Source: Georgenia wutianyii (GTDB lineage Bacteria; Actinomycetota; Actinomycetes; Actinomycetales; Actinomycetaceae). From it: DNA of 64,000 nt. A program made the translations under genes and the position numbers. Below the pieces are notes generated by a model. That model was given only the letters and a program-made list of their open reading frames with translations, was not told where the DNA came from and did no database searches. Where the stretch lies: NCBI RefSeq assembly GCF_006349365.1, contig NZ_CP040899.1:1922001-1986000 (forward strand), in the 5' to 3' direction. Below, piece by piece: positions 7,562-20,059 of this stretch. Position 1 is the stretch's first letter; each line of letters starts with the position of its first letter.

Positions 7562-9823
7562 TCAGACCCGGCCGTGGAACGTCCGGGAGATGACGTCGAG
7601 CTGCTGCTCCCGGGTGAGGCGCACGAAGTTCACCGCGTAGCCGGAGACCCGGATGGTCAGCTGCGGGTAGTTCTCCGGGTGCTCCATGGCGTCCTCGAGG
7701 GTGTCCCGGTTGAGGACGTTGACGTTCATGTGGAAGCCCTCGCTCACCATGTACGCGTCGAGCAGGCCGACGAGGTTCTTCACCTGCTCGTCCTTGGTCC
7801 GGCCGAGACCGGACGGCACGATCGTGTTGGTCAGCGAGATGCCGTCCTGCGCCTCGGAGTACGGCAGCTTGGCCACCGACAGCGCCGAGGCGAGCATCCC
7901 GTGGCTGTCGCGCCCGTTCATCGGGTTGGCGCCAGGGGCGAACGGCTCACCGAGCCGGCGCCCGTCCGGGGTGTTGCCGGTGTGCTTGCCGTAGACGACG
8001 TTGGAGGTGATGGTGAGCACCGACTGGGTGTGCAGCGCGTTGCGGTACGTCGGGTGGCGGCGCACCTTCTCCATGAACCGCTCGACGAGCATGATGGCGA
8101 TGTCGTCGACGCGGTCGTCGTCGTTGCCGAAGGTGGGGTAGTCACCCTCGACGTCGTAGTCCACGACGAGCCCGTCCTCGTTGCGCACGGGGCGCACGGT
8201 CGCGTACTTGATCGCCGACAGGGAGTCCGCGGCGACCGACAGGCCGGCGATGCCGCAGGCCATGGTCCGCCGGACCTTACGGTCGTGGAGTGCCATCTCC
8301 AGCCGCTCGTAGGCGTACTTGTCGTGCATGTAGTGGATGCAGTTGAGCGCGTCGACGTAGGTCCTGGCCAGCCAGTCGAGCAGGGCGTCGTACTTGCCCA
8401 GCACGTCGTCGTAGTCCAGGACGTCCCCGGTGACCGGCTCGCTCACCGGCGCGACCTGCTTGCCGCTGATCTCGTCGCGGCCGCCGTTGATCGAGTAGAG
8501 CAGCGCCTTGGCGATGTTGACGCGGGCCCCGAAGAACTGCATCTGCTTGCCGATGGCCATGCCGGACACGCAGCAGGCGATCCCGGAGTCGTCGCCGCAC
8601 TGGCTGCGGAGCAGCTCGTCGGACTCGTACTGGATGGCGGAGGTGTCGATGGAGACCTTCGCGCAGAACTGCTTGAAGCCCTCGGGCAGCTTGTCGCTCC
8701 ACAGCACCGTGAGGTTCGGCTCGGGGGCCGGACCCAGGTTGTAGAGCGTCTGCAGCATGCGGAAGGAGTTCTTCGTCACCAGGTGGCGCCCGTCGTCCCC
8801 CACGCCGGCGATCGACTCGGTGACCCACGTCGGGTCGCCGGAGAAGAGCTGGTCGTACTCGGGGGTGCGCAGGAACCGCACGATGCGCAGCTTGATGACG
8901 AAGTCGTCGATGATCTCCTGCGCCTCGGACTCGGTGAGGACGCCGTCGGCGATGTCGCGCTGGAGGAAGATGTCGAGGAACGTCGACGTGCGGCCGAGGG
9001 ACATGGCCGCGCCGTTCTGCTCCTTCACGGCGCCCAGGTAGGCGAAGTAGAGCCACTGGACGGCCTCGCGGCCGTTGCTCGCCGGCCGGGAGATGTCGAA
9101 GCCGTAGGAGGCCGCCATCTCCTTGAGCTCCTGGAGCGCGCGGATCTGCTCGCTGTTCTCCTCACGGTCGCGGATGACCTCGTCGACGGAGAAGAGCTTG
9201 TCGAGCTCGGCGCGGTCCGCCTTCTTCGCCTCGATGAGGGCGTCGACGCCGTACAGGGCCACGCGGCGGTAGTCGCCGATGATGCGGCCGCGGCCGTAGG
9301 CGTCGGGCAGGCCGGTGACGATGTGCGCGCTGCGGGCGGCGCGGACGTCGGGCGGGTAGACGTCGAAGACGCCCTGGTTGTGGGTCTTGCGGTAGGTGGT
9401 GAAGACCTGCTCGAGCAGCGGGTCGACCTCGAACCCGTAGGTCTTGAGCGAGGTGGCGACCATCCGCCAGCCGCCGTAGGGCATGATCGCGCGCTTGAGC
9501 GGCGCGTCGGTCTGCAGGCCGACGATGAGCTCACGGTCCTGGTCGATGTAGCCCGGGGCGTGGGACGTGATGGTCGAGGGCGTCGTCGCGTCGACGTCGT
9601 AGACGCCCTTGGCGCGCTCCTCGGGGAACATCTTCGACAGGGTGCGCCAGATGTGGGTGGTGCGCTCGGTCGGTCCGGCGAGGAAGGAGTCGTCGCCGTC
9701 GTAAGGGGTGTAGTTCCGCTGGATGAAGTCGCGGACGTCGACGGACTCCTGCCACGGCCCGGGGGTGAATCCTCGCCAAGCGTCGGCCGACTGCAGTGCC
9801 TCGTCGATGGTGGTCGTGGCCAT
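7562..9823 (-). CDS. pflB: Formate C-acetyltransferase (pyruvate formate-lyase)
   Basis: A 753-residue glycyl-radical enzyme converting pyruvate and CoA to acetyl-CoA and formate during fermentation. The active-site cysteine pair is present as IACCVSG (C417-C418, equivalent to E. coli C418-C419). The glycyl-radical loop [13 protein letters not shown] near the C-terminus places the radical at about G728. The length is close to the canonical 760. ATG 9823 is preceded by GAGGGAGG. The gene is followed by its activase pflA. The 137-bp upstream gap must hold its promoter, since dxs upstream reads in the same direction. The enzyme is oxygen-sensitive when active, so the organism must at times grow anoxically. 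Confidence 0.97.
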   Translation of the reverse strand: MATTTIDEALQSADAWRGFTPGPWQESVDVRDFIQRNYTPYDGDDSFLAGPTERTTHIWRTLSKMFPEERAKGVYDVDATTPSTITSHAPGYIDQDRELIVGLQTDAPLKRAIMPYGGWRMVATSLKTYGFEVDPLLEQVFTTYRKTHNQGVFDVYPPDVRAARSAHIVTGLPDAYGRGRIIGDYRRVALYGVDALIEAKKADRAELDKLFSVDEVIRDREENSEQIRALQELKEMAASYGFDISRPASNGREAVQWLYFAYLGAVKEQNGAAMSLGRTSTFLDIFLQRDIADGVLTESEAQEIIDDFVIKLRIVRFLRTPEYDQLFSGDPTWVTESIAGVGDDGRHLVTKNSFRMLQTLYNLGPAPEPNLTVLWSDKLPEGFKQFCAKVSIDTSAIQYESDELLRSQCGDDSGIACCVSGMAIGKQMQFFGARVNIAKALLYSINGGRDEISGKQVAPVSEPVTGDVLDYDDVLGKYDALLDWLARTYVDALNCIHYMHDKYAYERLEMALHDRKVRRTMACGIAGLSVAADSLSAIKYATVRPVRNEDGLVVDYDVEGDYPTFGNDDDRVDDIAIMLVERFMEKVRRHPTYRNALHTQSVLTITSNVVYGKHTGNTPDGRRLGEPFAPGANPMNGRDSHGMLASALSVAKLPYSEAQDGISLTNTIVPSGLGRTKDEQVKNLVGLLDAYMVSEGFHMNVNVLNRDTLEDAMEHPENYPQLTIRVSGYAVNFVRLTREQQLDVISRTFHGRV

Positions 9824-9960
9824 TAGTGCCTCCCTCTCCTCCCGGCGGTTGCCGGTTGTGTCCACCGTACGAATCGGACAGGTCATCCGCATGGGACCTA
9901 GGACCACGCGGCCGCGTAAGCACTCTCACACGCGCACACCGATGGTGACACCGGACACCG

Positions 9961-11877
9961 TCAGGCGCGAGGCTCGTGCTCGACGACGTCGTGCGCGGCG
10001 GTGAGTGCGGCGACGGCGCCGGCCGCCTGGCGGGCGACGTCCTGGGCCTGCAGGTGGTAGCGCTCGACGATCGAGGCGCGGCTGGCGTGCTCGAGGAACT
10101 CGTGCGGCAGGCCGTGGGTCTGGACCGGGACGGCATGCCCGGCCTCGGCGAGGGCGTCGCGCACGGCGCTGCCGATCCCGCCGGTGCCCAGACCGTCCTC
10201 GATGACGACGACGAGGTCGTGCTTGGCGGCCAGGTCGAGGAGGTCCTCGCTCACCGGAAGCACCCAGCGGGGGTCGACGACGGTGGAGCCGATGCCCTGG
10301 GCCTCCAGCGCCTGCCCGACGGCGACGGCAGTGGGCGCCATGGCGCCCACACCGACGACGAGCGTGCGTGGTCCGCCGTCGCCGGCGGTGCGGGTGAGGA
10401 CGTCCACGCTGCCCTCGCGCCCGATCGCGGGCAGCGGCCCGGGCAGCGAGCCCTTCGGGTAGCGCACGACCGTGGGGGCGTCGTCGACCTCGACGGCCTC
10501 GCGCAGCTCGGCGCGCAGGGTGGCCTCGTCACGCGGCGCGGCCAGGCGCAGGCGCGGCACCGTCCGCAGGAGCGCGAGGTCCCACATGCCGTTGTGGCTG
10601 GCGCCGTCGTCGCCGGTGATGCCGGCGCGGTCCAGGACGATGGTGACGCCCGCGCGGTGGAGCGCGACGTCCATGAGGAGCTGGTCGTAGGCGCGGTTGA
10701 GGAACGTCGCGTAGAGGGCGACGACGGGGTGCAGTCCGGCGAAGGCCATCCCGGCGGCGGCCGTGAGCGCGTGCTGCTCGGCGATGCCCACGTCGATGAC
10801 GCGGTCGGGGAACTCCTCGGCCATCGGGGCGAGGCCGACGGGGGCGAGCATGGCGGCGGTGACCGCGACGACGTCGCTGCGCTGCCGGGCGATCTCGACG
10901 ATCTCCTCGGCGAACACCGACGTCCAGCCGAAGCGCGAGGGCGTGACGGGCAGGCCGGTCTCGGGGTGGATGACGCCGACGGCGTGGAAGCGGTCGGCGA
11001 CGTCCTCCATGGCCGGGGTGTACCCGCGGCCCTTCTCGGTGATGGCGTGGACGATGACCGGGCTGCCGAACGCCTTGGCGCGACGCAGCGCGAACTCCAT
11101 GGCGGGCAGGTCGTGGCCGTCGACGGGGCCGATGTACTTGATGCCGAGGTCCTCGAAGAGGCCCTGCGGGGCGAGGACGTCCTTCATGCCCTTCTTCAGG
11201 CCGTGGAGGGCGTCGTAGGTGACCCGTCCGGGCGGGCCGCTGCGCTGGAGTGCGCGCTTGCCCCAGCCGAGGACCTTCTCGTAGCCGCGCGCGGTGCGCA
11301 GCGCGTCGAGGTGGTGGGCCAGGCCGCCGATCGTCGGCGCGTAGGAGCGGCCGTTGTCGTTGACGATGATGACGAGACGGCGGTCCTGCGCCTCGGCGAT
11401 GTTGTTCAGCGCCTCCCAGGCCATACCGCCGGTGAGGGCGCCGTCACCGATGACCGCGACGACGTGCCGGTCGGTCTGCCCGGTGAGCTCGTGGGCGCGG
11501 GCGATCCCGTCGGCCCAGGACAGCGCCGTCGAGGCGTGGGAGTTCTCGACGATGTCGTGCTCGGACTCCGAGCGGCTCGGGTAGCCCGAGATGCCGCCCT
11601 CCTTGCGCAGCTCGGCGAAGTCCTGTCGCCCGGTGAGGAGCTTGTGGACGTAGGCCTGGTGTCCGGTGTCGAAGACGATCCGGTCGCGCGGGGAGGTGAA
11701 GACGCGGTGGACGGCGAGGGTGAGCTCGACAACCCCGAGGTTCGGGCCGAGGTGCCCGCCGGTCTTCGCGACGGACTCGACGAGGTAGTCGCGCACCTCC
11801 TCGGCCAGCACCTCGAGCTCGGAGGTGGTGAGGGAGCGCAGGTCAGCGGGCCTGCGGATGCGTCCGAGCTGGCTCAT
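9961..11877 (-). CDS. dxs: 1-deoxy-D-xylulose-5-phosphate synthase
   Basis: A 638-residue thiamine-diphosphate enzyme condensing pyruvate and glyceraldehyde-3-phosphate, the first step of the MEP isoprenoid route. Visible motifs are the N-terminal [15 protein letters not shown] with its catalytic histidine, the ThDP/Mg site [16 protein letters not shown], and the transketolase-type glutamate in [17 protein letters not shown]. The C-terminal transketolase domain is complete. The ATG has GGGGA just upstream. The gene is in the position of Rv2682c dxs1 relative to rnd, but fadB and pflBA now lie between them. Confidence 0.97.
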   Translation of the reverse strand: MSQLGRIRRPADLRSLTTSELEVLAEEVRDYLVESVAKTGGHLGPNLGVVELTLAVHRVFTSPRDRIVFDTGHQAYVHKLLTGRQDFAELRKEGGISGYPSRSESEHDIVENSHASTALSWADGIARAHELTGQTDRHVVAVIGDGALTGGMAWEALNNIAEAQDRRLVIIVNDNGRSYAPTIGGLAHHLDALRTARGYEKVLGWGKRALQRSGPPGRVTYDALHGLKKGMKDVLAPQGLFEDLGIKYIGPVDGHDLPAMEFALRRAKAFGSPVIVHAITEKGRGYTPAMEDVADRFHAVGVIHPETGLPVTPSRFGWTSVFAEEIVEIARQRSDVVAVTAAMLAPVGLAPMAEEFPDRVIDVGIAEQHALTAAAGMAFAGLHPVVALYATFLNRAYDQLLMDVALHRAGVTIVLDRAGITGDDGASHNGMWDLALLRTVPRLRLAAPRDEATLRAELREAVEVDDAPTVVRYPKGSLPGPLPAIGREGSVDVLTRTAGDGGPRTLVVGVGAMAPTAVAVGQALEAQGIGSTVVDPRWVLPVSEDLLDLAAKHDLVVVIEDGLGTGGIGSAVRDALAEAGHAVPVQTHGLPHEFLEHASRASIVERYHLQAQDVARQAAGAVAALTAAHDVVEHEPRA

Positions 11878-11988
11878 CGCTCCCCTTTCCGGTCAGACGA
11901 CAAATCGCTTCCTCACCTTACGTCCGACGAACGCCCGCCGCGACAACGCCCCGGGCACCAGGAAGGGTGAGATTACCCGCTCCGGAGG

Positions 11989-12588
11989 TCAGGGAGCGGC
12001 ACGGACCAGGTCGGTGAGGACGAAGATCTCCGCGCCATGGTGGATGAGCTCACGGTTCATGTGGAGGACGAGGTGCCCGAAGGGTGAGGCGGCGTCGATC
12101 TCGGTCGCCTGGCTCAGGCCCACCGTCATGAAGTCCTCGTCATCGACGGACTCCACCCCGGTGCGCCACGCCTCGACCCAGCGGGCGAGCTCGGCGCGGG
12201 CTGCGTCGACCTCGCCGTGGACGACGGCGTCGGCACGGCGCCGGCGCCGCTCGCCGAACGTCCACTCCCACCGCTCGAAGTACGCCTCGGTGAGGTGGGC
12301 GACGAGCCAGGCGATGCTGCGCGGGCCGGGGTGGTCCTCGGCGCCGGGCCACTCGGCGACCCACTCCCCCGTGCCCAGGGTGCGCGGCGTGCGCTCCTCA
12401 CCGCGGCGCACGACGTTGAGCGTGCCGGGTCGCGGCTCCCAGGTGAACTCCTCCTGGGTGACGCTCGCCAGCCGCCCGGCGAGCTCGACCCAGGAGAAGC
12501 CGAGCTGCCCGAGCGCCATCGCCCTGGGCGTGGGCACGGACAGGATCGACCAGTCGAGCTCCGGCAGTCCTCCGGTGGCCTCGCTCAT
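11989..12588 (-). CDS. DinB-like four-helix metal-binding protein
   Basis: A 199-residue protein of the DinB/YfiT-like superfamily. Putative metal-ligand histidines are in AWLVAHLTEAYFE and in the C-terminal HLVLHMNRELIHHGAEI, the typical DinB ending. Related actinobacterial proteins include thiol-dependent transferases of the mycothiol system, but the substrate cannot be deduced. The Shine-Dalgarno AAGGAGGAAAG lies directly before the ATG. It is transcribed towards dxs and is separated from acnA upstream by a strong hairpin, so it has its own promoter. Confidence 0.75.
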   Translation of the reverse strand: MSEATGGLPELDWSILSVPTPRAMALGQLGFSWVELAGRLASVTQEEFTWEPRPGTLNVVRRGEERTPRTLGTGEWVAEWPGAEDHPGPRSIAWLVAHLTEAYFERWEWTFGERRRRRADAVVHGEVDAARAELARWVEAWRTGVESVDDEDFMTVGLSQATEIDAASPFGHLVLHMNRELIHHGAEIFVLTDLVRAAP

Positions 12589-12633
12589 GGACCTTTCCTC
12601 CTTCGCCGGCCGCGGCCCGTGCCGAGATCAGGA

Positions 12634-12688
12634 ACGCCGACGGTACCGCCGCGCCCGCTGGTGCGGGAGCGAACGGTACCGTCGGCGT
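12634..12688 (-). terminator. Hairpin downstream of acnA
   Basis: Perfect 14-bp arms ACGCCGACGGTACC (12634-12647) and its complement (12675-12688) enclose a 27-nt loop, starting 11 bp after the acnA stop. There is no U-tract, as is common for GC-rich actinobacterial terminators. Confidence 0.65.
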
Positions 12689-12698
12689 GCTGCGCGGG

Positions 12699-15521
<2,823 letters not shown>

Positions 15522-15604
15522 TTGTGCTCCTTGCCGCTTCGCTGCTGCGCTTGCTCGGTCATCGTCCCACGGGCGGTGGCGTGCGGCGCAGCGGCCCCAC
15601 CCGT

Positions 15605-15622
15605 TATCTCGATGTCAAGATA
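15605..15622. promoter_or_regulatory. Imperfect 18-bp palindrome upstream of acnA
   Basis: TATCTCGATGTCAAGATA reads nearly the same on both strands, with 14 of 18 positions symmetric and arms TATCT...AGATA. It contains TTGACA on the acnA coding strand. It resembles sites bound by MarR-type regulators such as Streptomyces TamR, which controls aconitase. That resemblance is from memory, and the site is only a candidate. Confidence 0.5.
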
Positions 15623-15666
15623 CTTTGTCCGGGCGGTGAAGTCACGCCCGGAGTGCGGCGCGTCGG

Positions 15667-16986
15667 TCAGCGCGGCTCGAGCACGGCCACGCACTCGACG
15701 TGGTGGGTGTGCGGGAAGAGGTCGTAGGCGTCGAGCGCGACGAGCTCGTACCCACCGTCGAGGGCGGTGCGCAGGTCCCGGGCGAGCGCGGCGGGATCGC
15801 ACGCGACGTAGACGAGCCGCCGCGGCCGCAGCTCGGTGAGTGCGTTCATCACCGGCGCCCCCGCCCCTGACCGCGGCGGGTCGAGGACGATGCCGTCGAC
15901 CGAGCCCTTCGCGCCCAGGCCCTCGATGACGGTGGCGGTGACGCCGGAGACGTGGAGGACGGCCTGAGGGTCGGCGTGGAGGTTGCGGCGGGCGTCCTTG
16001 ACGGCACGCTGGTTGACCTCGACGGCGTCCACCCGTCCGCGCTCCCCGACGGCCCGCGCGAGCGGGAGGGTGAACAGACCCGCGCCGGAGTAGAGGTCGA
16101 CGACCCGCGCGCCGGGCTCGGGGCGCAGCGCGTCGAGGACTGCGGCGACGAGCGTGGCCGGCGCGTCGCGGTGCACCTGCCAGAACCCTGTGGCGTCCAC
16201 CCGGTAGGACAGGTCGCCGACGGCCGAGGACACCTGCTCGCGCACGGCCACCCGCTGCGCGGGTGCCTCCTGCCCACGGGGGCGGCGCCCGCGGTCGGGC
16301 CGGCCGGCACGCGCCTGACGCTCCTCGCGCCGGAACGCGCGGCCGGGGTGGTCGAGGTCGAGCTGCCGACCGTCGGCGAGGACGACGGCCGGGCCGTCGC
16401 TGGGGGCGACGACGTCGAGCCGGGTGCCGGCCGGGACGCCCTGCCAGCGGCCGGGCGCGAAGAGGTCGAGCTCGGTGATCGCGGGGACGGCGAGCGGCAT
16501 CTCGCCCAGCGCGACGACGTCGTGGCTGCGGTGGCGGAACATGCCCGCCCGGCCGGCGTCGTCGACGACGAGGTCGATGCGGGTGCGGGTGGCCAGGCCG
16601 TCGCGGGCGTCGTCCTCGCCGAGCGCGTGGACCTCGAGCGGCTGCTCGAGCTCGACGTGCCCGATGCGGCGCAGCGTGTCGCGCACCACCTCGGCCTTCC
16701 ACCGGCGCTGCGCGGGCAGCGTGAGGTGGGCGAGCTCGGCGCCGCCGACCCCGCCGGGACCGGCCTCGGGCCAGCGGCTGGGCACGCGGTCCGGGGAGGC
16801 CTCGTGGACGGCGACGGCGTCCCCGCGCCAGAACTTGCGGCCCTCCCCCGCCTCGGTGAGGCGCACGTCGACGACCTCGCCCGGCGCGGTGTGGCGCACG
16901 AAGACCACCCGGCCGTCGACGCGGGCGACGCAGTGCCCGCCGTGGGCGGGTGACCCGATGGTCACCCCGGTGAGGACGTCGGTCAT
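15667..16986 (-). CDS. TRAM-domain class I SAM-dependent RNA (uracil-C5) methyltransferase
   Basis: A 439-residue TrmA/RumA-family protein, positional counterpart of Rv2689c. A TRAM RNA-binding domain occupies about residues 1-60 (GVTIGSPAHGGHCVARVDGR). The C-terminal methyltransferase has motif I DLYSGAGLFTLPLA, the LDPPRSGAG motif and the catalytic cysteine in VYVACDPAAL. The Fe-S cysteines of RumA are missing: the CGGCxLxH position reads GVGGAELAH. The target base in rRNA or tRNA is unknown. The ATG overlaps the stop of the upstream permease-like gene by four bases (ATGA), indicating translational coupling. Confidence 0.9.
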   Translation of the reverse strand: MTDVLTGVTIGSPAHGGHCVARVDGRVVFVRHTAPGEVVDVRLTEAGEGRKFWRGDAVAVHEASPDRVPSRWPEAGPGGVGGAELAHLTLPAQRRWKAEVVRDTLRRIGHVELEQPLEVHALGEDDARDGLATRTRIDLVVDDAGRAGMFRHRSHDVVALGEMPLAVPAITELDLFAPGRWQGVPAGTRLDVVAPSDGPAVVLADGRQLDLDHPGRAFRREERQARAGRPDRGRRPRGQEAPAQRVAVREQVSSAVGDLSYRVDATGFWQVHRDAPATLVAAVLDALRPEPGARVVDLYSGAGLFTLPLARAVGERGRVDAVEVNQRAVKDARRNLHADPQAVLHVSGVTATVIEGLGAKGSVDGIVLDPPRSGAGAPVMNALTELRPRRLVYVACDPAALARDLRTALDGGYELVALDAYDLFPHTHHVECVAVLEPR

Positions 16987-18680
16987 GGTGAGGTCTCCTC
17001 CAGAGGCCAGGGAACGGTGGTGACGACGGTGCCGGGCAGGGCGAGCAGCCGGGCGCGCAGCCGCGCGGTGCGCCGGCCGAGCAGGAGGCGGCGCAGCGGC
17101 CCGCGGGCGGTGAGCTCGGGCAGGTAGACGACGGCGAGCCCGGCAGGCTCCGCCCGTCGCGCGGTGGCGACGTGCTCGACGACCGCGGTGTCGGGGTTCG
17201 CCGGCGTCGCGGCGAGCTCGACGAGCGGGACGGGCACGTCGAGGGCGGCCCACTGCTCCCGCCGGGCGGCGGCCTCCTGCTCCCCGCGTGGGACGGTGAG
17301 CGCCTCGAGCGAGGTGGCCCGCAGGGCGCGGGCGTAGGCGACGGCGCGCACGGCCGGCCGGTCGACGGCGTGGACGACGACGAACGCCCGCACGGCCGTG
17401 GGAAGCGGCCGGTCCTGGCCCACGTGGGCGAGGGCGGCGCGCAGCTCGCGGTCGTGTCGGCTCACGCCCCACATCATCGCCGACCCGAGCGCGATCGCGA
17501 GCACCGCGGGCCAGCCGGGCACGGCGACGAGGACGAGACTGGCGCACACCGCCGCCCCGGCCACCGTCGTCACCGTCCGGCCGGCGCGGGCGCGGTCCCG
17601 CGCGGCGGGCTGGTAGAGCGTCTCCAGGGCGCGGCTCCAGAGCCGGCGGCCGGTGTGCAGTGTGAGGGCGGTGGCCAGGAGGATGACGACGGCGTACCAG
17701 ACGACCAGCGTGACGACGTCGGACGCGAGCACGGTGGCGAGCGCAGCCCCCGCGGCGAGGAGGACGGCACCGGTGCGTGTCTCCCGCCCGGCGGGCGCCT
17801 CGCCCGGCCGGGCCGGCAGCACCGCCCCGGACAACGACGTCACGGCCGTGACGAGGAGGACGACGGCGAGGAGGACCGCACACACCTGGACGAGCACGTG
17901 CGGGGCACCGACGTCCGCGACGCCGAGGATCGTGGGCTCCTCACCGCCGGCCGGGACGCCTGCGGCGACGGCGACGAGCGTGACGAGGACCCCGGCCCCG
18001 GCGGCGAGCGAGCGCGCGGTCCCGCGACGGTCGGCCACGGGCCGGCCGCGGTGGCCCGGCAGCGCCGGGCGCAGCAGGACGCCGCTGAGCGCACCCGCAA
18101 CGAGGACCGCGAGGACGCCACCGCCCGCCGCCGCCCTGCTGGGGTCGGGCACGTCACTGTCGGCGCCGGAGGCCAGGCCCACCGTCGCCATGAGGACGAG
18201 CAGCACGACGACGGCCGCACCGGTCCACCCGACCGCCGCCAGGGCCCGCCACCGTTCCCGGCTGGGCGCGGTGAGGTGGACGACGAGGACGACGGCGGTG
18301 AGGACGAGCACGGGGAGCAGTCCGCGGTCACGCACGGCGGGCACCGCCACCCCGAGCAGGACGACGGCGAGGGACACCGAGGCGGCGATGAGCAGCACCC
18401 GCTCGAGCACGGACGAGGCGGCGACCACCGGCCACGGGCCGAGGTGGCGGCGCACCTCCCGCGCGTCGGGCAGGCGGCGCAGACCGGCGAGCGCGAGGGC
18501 GAGCACGGCGCCCAGGACGAGGACCACCCAGGCGGCGAGGTCCGCGGCTCGCGAGCCGAGCGTGCCGAACATGGCGGCGGCGGTGAGGACCGTGAGCGCG
18601 GCCCCGGGGACCGGCAGCCGCTCCCGCCGCACCGGCTCGCCGGTCAGGGCCTGGTGGAGGGTGGCGGGACGTGTGCTCAC
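16983..18680 (-). CDS. Divergent APC-permease-position membrane protein
   Basis: A 565-residue membrane protein with about ten hydrophobic segments between residues 25 and 410 and a soluble tail of about 150 residues. In actinobacteria this slot, coupled to the TRAM methyltransferase and facing the trkA pair, normally holds an APC-family permease of about 650 residues. Only the tail looks conserved, including GLAVVYLPELTARGPLRRLLLGRR and the closing LPGTVVTTVPWPL. The membrane core lacks the usual APC substrate and Na-site motifs and is Ala/Val/Leu-rich, so transport activity is uncertain. TAGCAT eight bases before the GTG suggests leaderless expression, divergent from trkA. Confidence 0.7.
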   Translation of the reverse strand: MSTRPATLHQALTGEPVRRERLPVPGAALTVLTAAAMFGTLGSRAADLAAWVVLVLGAVLALALAGLRRLPDAREVRRHLGPWPVVAASSVLERVLLIAASVSLAVVLLGVAVPAVRDRGLLPVLVLTAVVLVVHLTAPSRERWRALAAVGWTGAAVVVLLVLMATVGLASGADSDVPDPSRAAAGGGVLAVLVAGALSGVLLRPALPGHRGRPVADRRGTARSLAAGAGVLVTLVAVAAGVPAGGEEPTILGVADVGAPHVLVQVCAVLLAVVLLVTAVTSLSGAVLPARPGEAPAGRETRTGAVLLAAGAALATVLASDVVTLVVWYAVVILLATALTLHTGRRLWSRALETLYQPAARDRARAGRTVTTVAGAAVCASLVLVAVPGWPAVLAIALGSAMMWGVSRHDRELRAALAHVGQDRPLPTAVRAFVVVHAVDRPAVRAVAYARALRATSLEALTVPRGEQEAAARREQWAALDVPVPLVELAATPANPDTAVVEHVATARRAEPAGLAVVYLPELTARGPLRRLLLGRRTARLRARLLALPGTVVTTVPWPLEETSP

Positions 18681-18719
18681 GGGGCCTCATGCTAGGGCGC
18701 CGCACGGTAGCGTGCCGCT

Positions 18720-19385
18720 GTGCACTTCGTGATCATGGGCTGCGGACGGGTGGGCGCCTCGCTCGCCACGCAGCTGGAGGAGCAGGGCCACTCCGTGGCG
18801 GTCCTCGACCAGAACCCCGACGCCTTCCGACGCCTGCCGGAGGACTTCTCCGGGCAGCGGGTGACCGGTCTGGGCTTCGACCGGGACGCGCTGTCCCAGA
18901 CCGGCATCGAGGACGCCCACGGCTTCGCCGCGGTCTCCAACGGGGACAACTCCAACATCCTGGCCGCCCGGGTGGCGCGGGAGACGTTCGGCGTCGAGCA
19001 CGTCGTCGCGCGGATCTACGACCAGCGCCGCGCCGAGGTCTACGAGCGGCTCGGGATCCCGACCGTCGCGACCGTCCGGTGGACCGCCGACCAGATGCTC
19101 CGCCGACTGCTGCCCACCGGCGGCGTCGCCGACTTCCGGGACCGCTCGGGCCAGGTCGCCCTCGTCCAGGTCGACGTCCACCACGGCTGGGTGGGCCGGC
19201 CGGTGACCGCGCTCGAGGCGGCCTCGGGCGCCCGCGCCGCCTACCTCACCCGCCGCGGCTCGGCGTTCCTGCCGGACGTCCGCACCGTCCTGCAGGACGG
19301 CGACGTGCTCCACGTCCTGGCCCGCACCGACGCCGTCGAGCGGGCCGGCCGGATCGCCGGCAGCCCGCCACCCGAGGAGGACTGA
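18720..19385 (+). CDS. TrkA-type potassium uptake regulator (first copy)
   Basis: A 221-residue RCK protein, counterpart of Rv2691 (ceoB). The N-terminal Rossmann domain starts with VIMGCGRVGASLATQLEEQG and the conserved acidic residue after LDQN. A C-terminal RCK_C domain (about 140-215) ends in DVRTVLQDGDVLHVLA. Such proteins bind NAD(H) or ATP and gate Trk/Ktr K+ channels. The GTG start lies six bases after TAGCGT (18708-18713), a leaderless arrangement. Its stop overlaps the start of the second trkA by one base, so the two subunits are co-translated and probably form a hetero-oligomer. Confidence 0.9.
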   Translation: MHFVIMGCGRVGASLATQLEEQGHSVAVLDQNPDAFRRLPEDFSGQRVTGLGFDRDALSQTGIEDAHGFAAVSNGDNSNILAARVARETFGVEHVVARIYDQRRAEVYERLGIPTVATVRWTADQMLRRLLPTGGVADFRDRSGQVALVQVDVHHGWVGRPVTALEAASGARAAYLTRRGSAFLPDVRTVLQDGDVLHVLARTDAVERAGRIAGSPPPEED

Positions 19386-20059
19386 TGCGCGTCGTCATCG
19401 CCGGCGCCGGGAGCGTCGGACGCTCGATCGCCCGCGAGCTGCTCGCCCACGGCCACACGGTCACGCTCGTCGACAAGCAGCCGGCCGCCATGCGCATCGC
19501 CTCGGTCGCCGACGCGGAGTGGCAGCTCGCCGACGCCTGCGAGATCTCCAGCCTCGCCGCGGCCGGGGTCGGTGAGTGCGACGTCGTCGTCGCGGCCACC
19601 GGGGACGACAAGGCCAACCTCGTCGTCTCGCTCCTGTCCCGCACGGAGTTCGGCGTCCCGCGCGTCGTCGCCCGGGTGAACAACCCGAAGAACGAGTGGC
19701 TGTTCGACTCGGCGTGGGGCGTGGACGTCCAGGTGTCCACGCCGCGGATCATGACGGCGCTCGTCGAGGAGGCGGTGACCGTCGGGGACCTCGTGCGGAT
19801 CTTCAGCTTCCAGGGCTCGGGCACGAGCCTGCACGAGGTGACCCTCGCCGCGGAGTCCCCCGTCGCCGGTCGCACGGTGCGCGACGTCGTGTGGGGGCCG
19901 GGCTGCTTCCTGTCCGCGATCATCCGCGGCGGTGAGCCGCTGCCCCCGGACCCCGACGAGCAGCTCGTCGCCGGGGACCGGCTGGTCCTCGTGCTCAGTG
20001 AGCGGGCTGATCAGGCGTCGCTGCAGGCGCTGGTCGCTCCCGCACCAGCAGCCAGGTGA
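19385..20059 (+). CDS. TrkA-type potassium uptake regulator (second copy)
   Basis: A 224-residue RCK protein, counterpart of Rv2692 (ceoC). It begins with the nucleotide-binding motif MRVVIAGAGSVGRSIARELL and has an RCK_C domain from about residue 135 (VRIFSFQGSGTSLHEVTL) ending in QLVAGDRLVLVLSE. The start overlaps the previous stop as TGATG. The membrane partner of the K+ system is not in this window. The last 65 bp overlap the end of the convergent DUF3159 gene on the other strand. Confidence 0.9.
   Translation: MRVVIAGAGSVGRSIARELLAHGHTVTLVDKQPAAMRIASVADAEWQLADACEISSLAAAGVGECDVVVAATGDDKANLVVSLLSRTEFGVPRVVARVNNPKNEWLFDSAWGVDVQVSTPRIMTALVEEAVTVGDLVRIFSFQGSGTSLHEVTLAAESPVAGRTVRDVVWGPGCFLSAIIRGGEPLPPDPDEQLVAGDRLVLVLSERADQASLQALVAPAPAAR

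Noticed and set aside
9824..9960. Rex or FNR/CRP-type operator upstream of pflB
   Set aside because: A TGTGAGAGTGCTTACG stretch on the coding strand is only half symmetric and does not meet either consensus well enough to call.
15667..17883. A 738-residue fusion of the RNA methyltransferase with an upstream domain
   Set aside because: The upstream part is an out-of-frame reading of the permease-like gene. The ATG at 16986 with ATGA coupling is the proper start.
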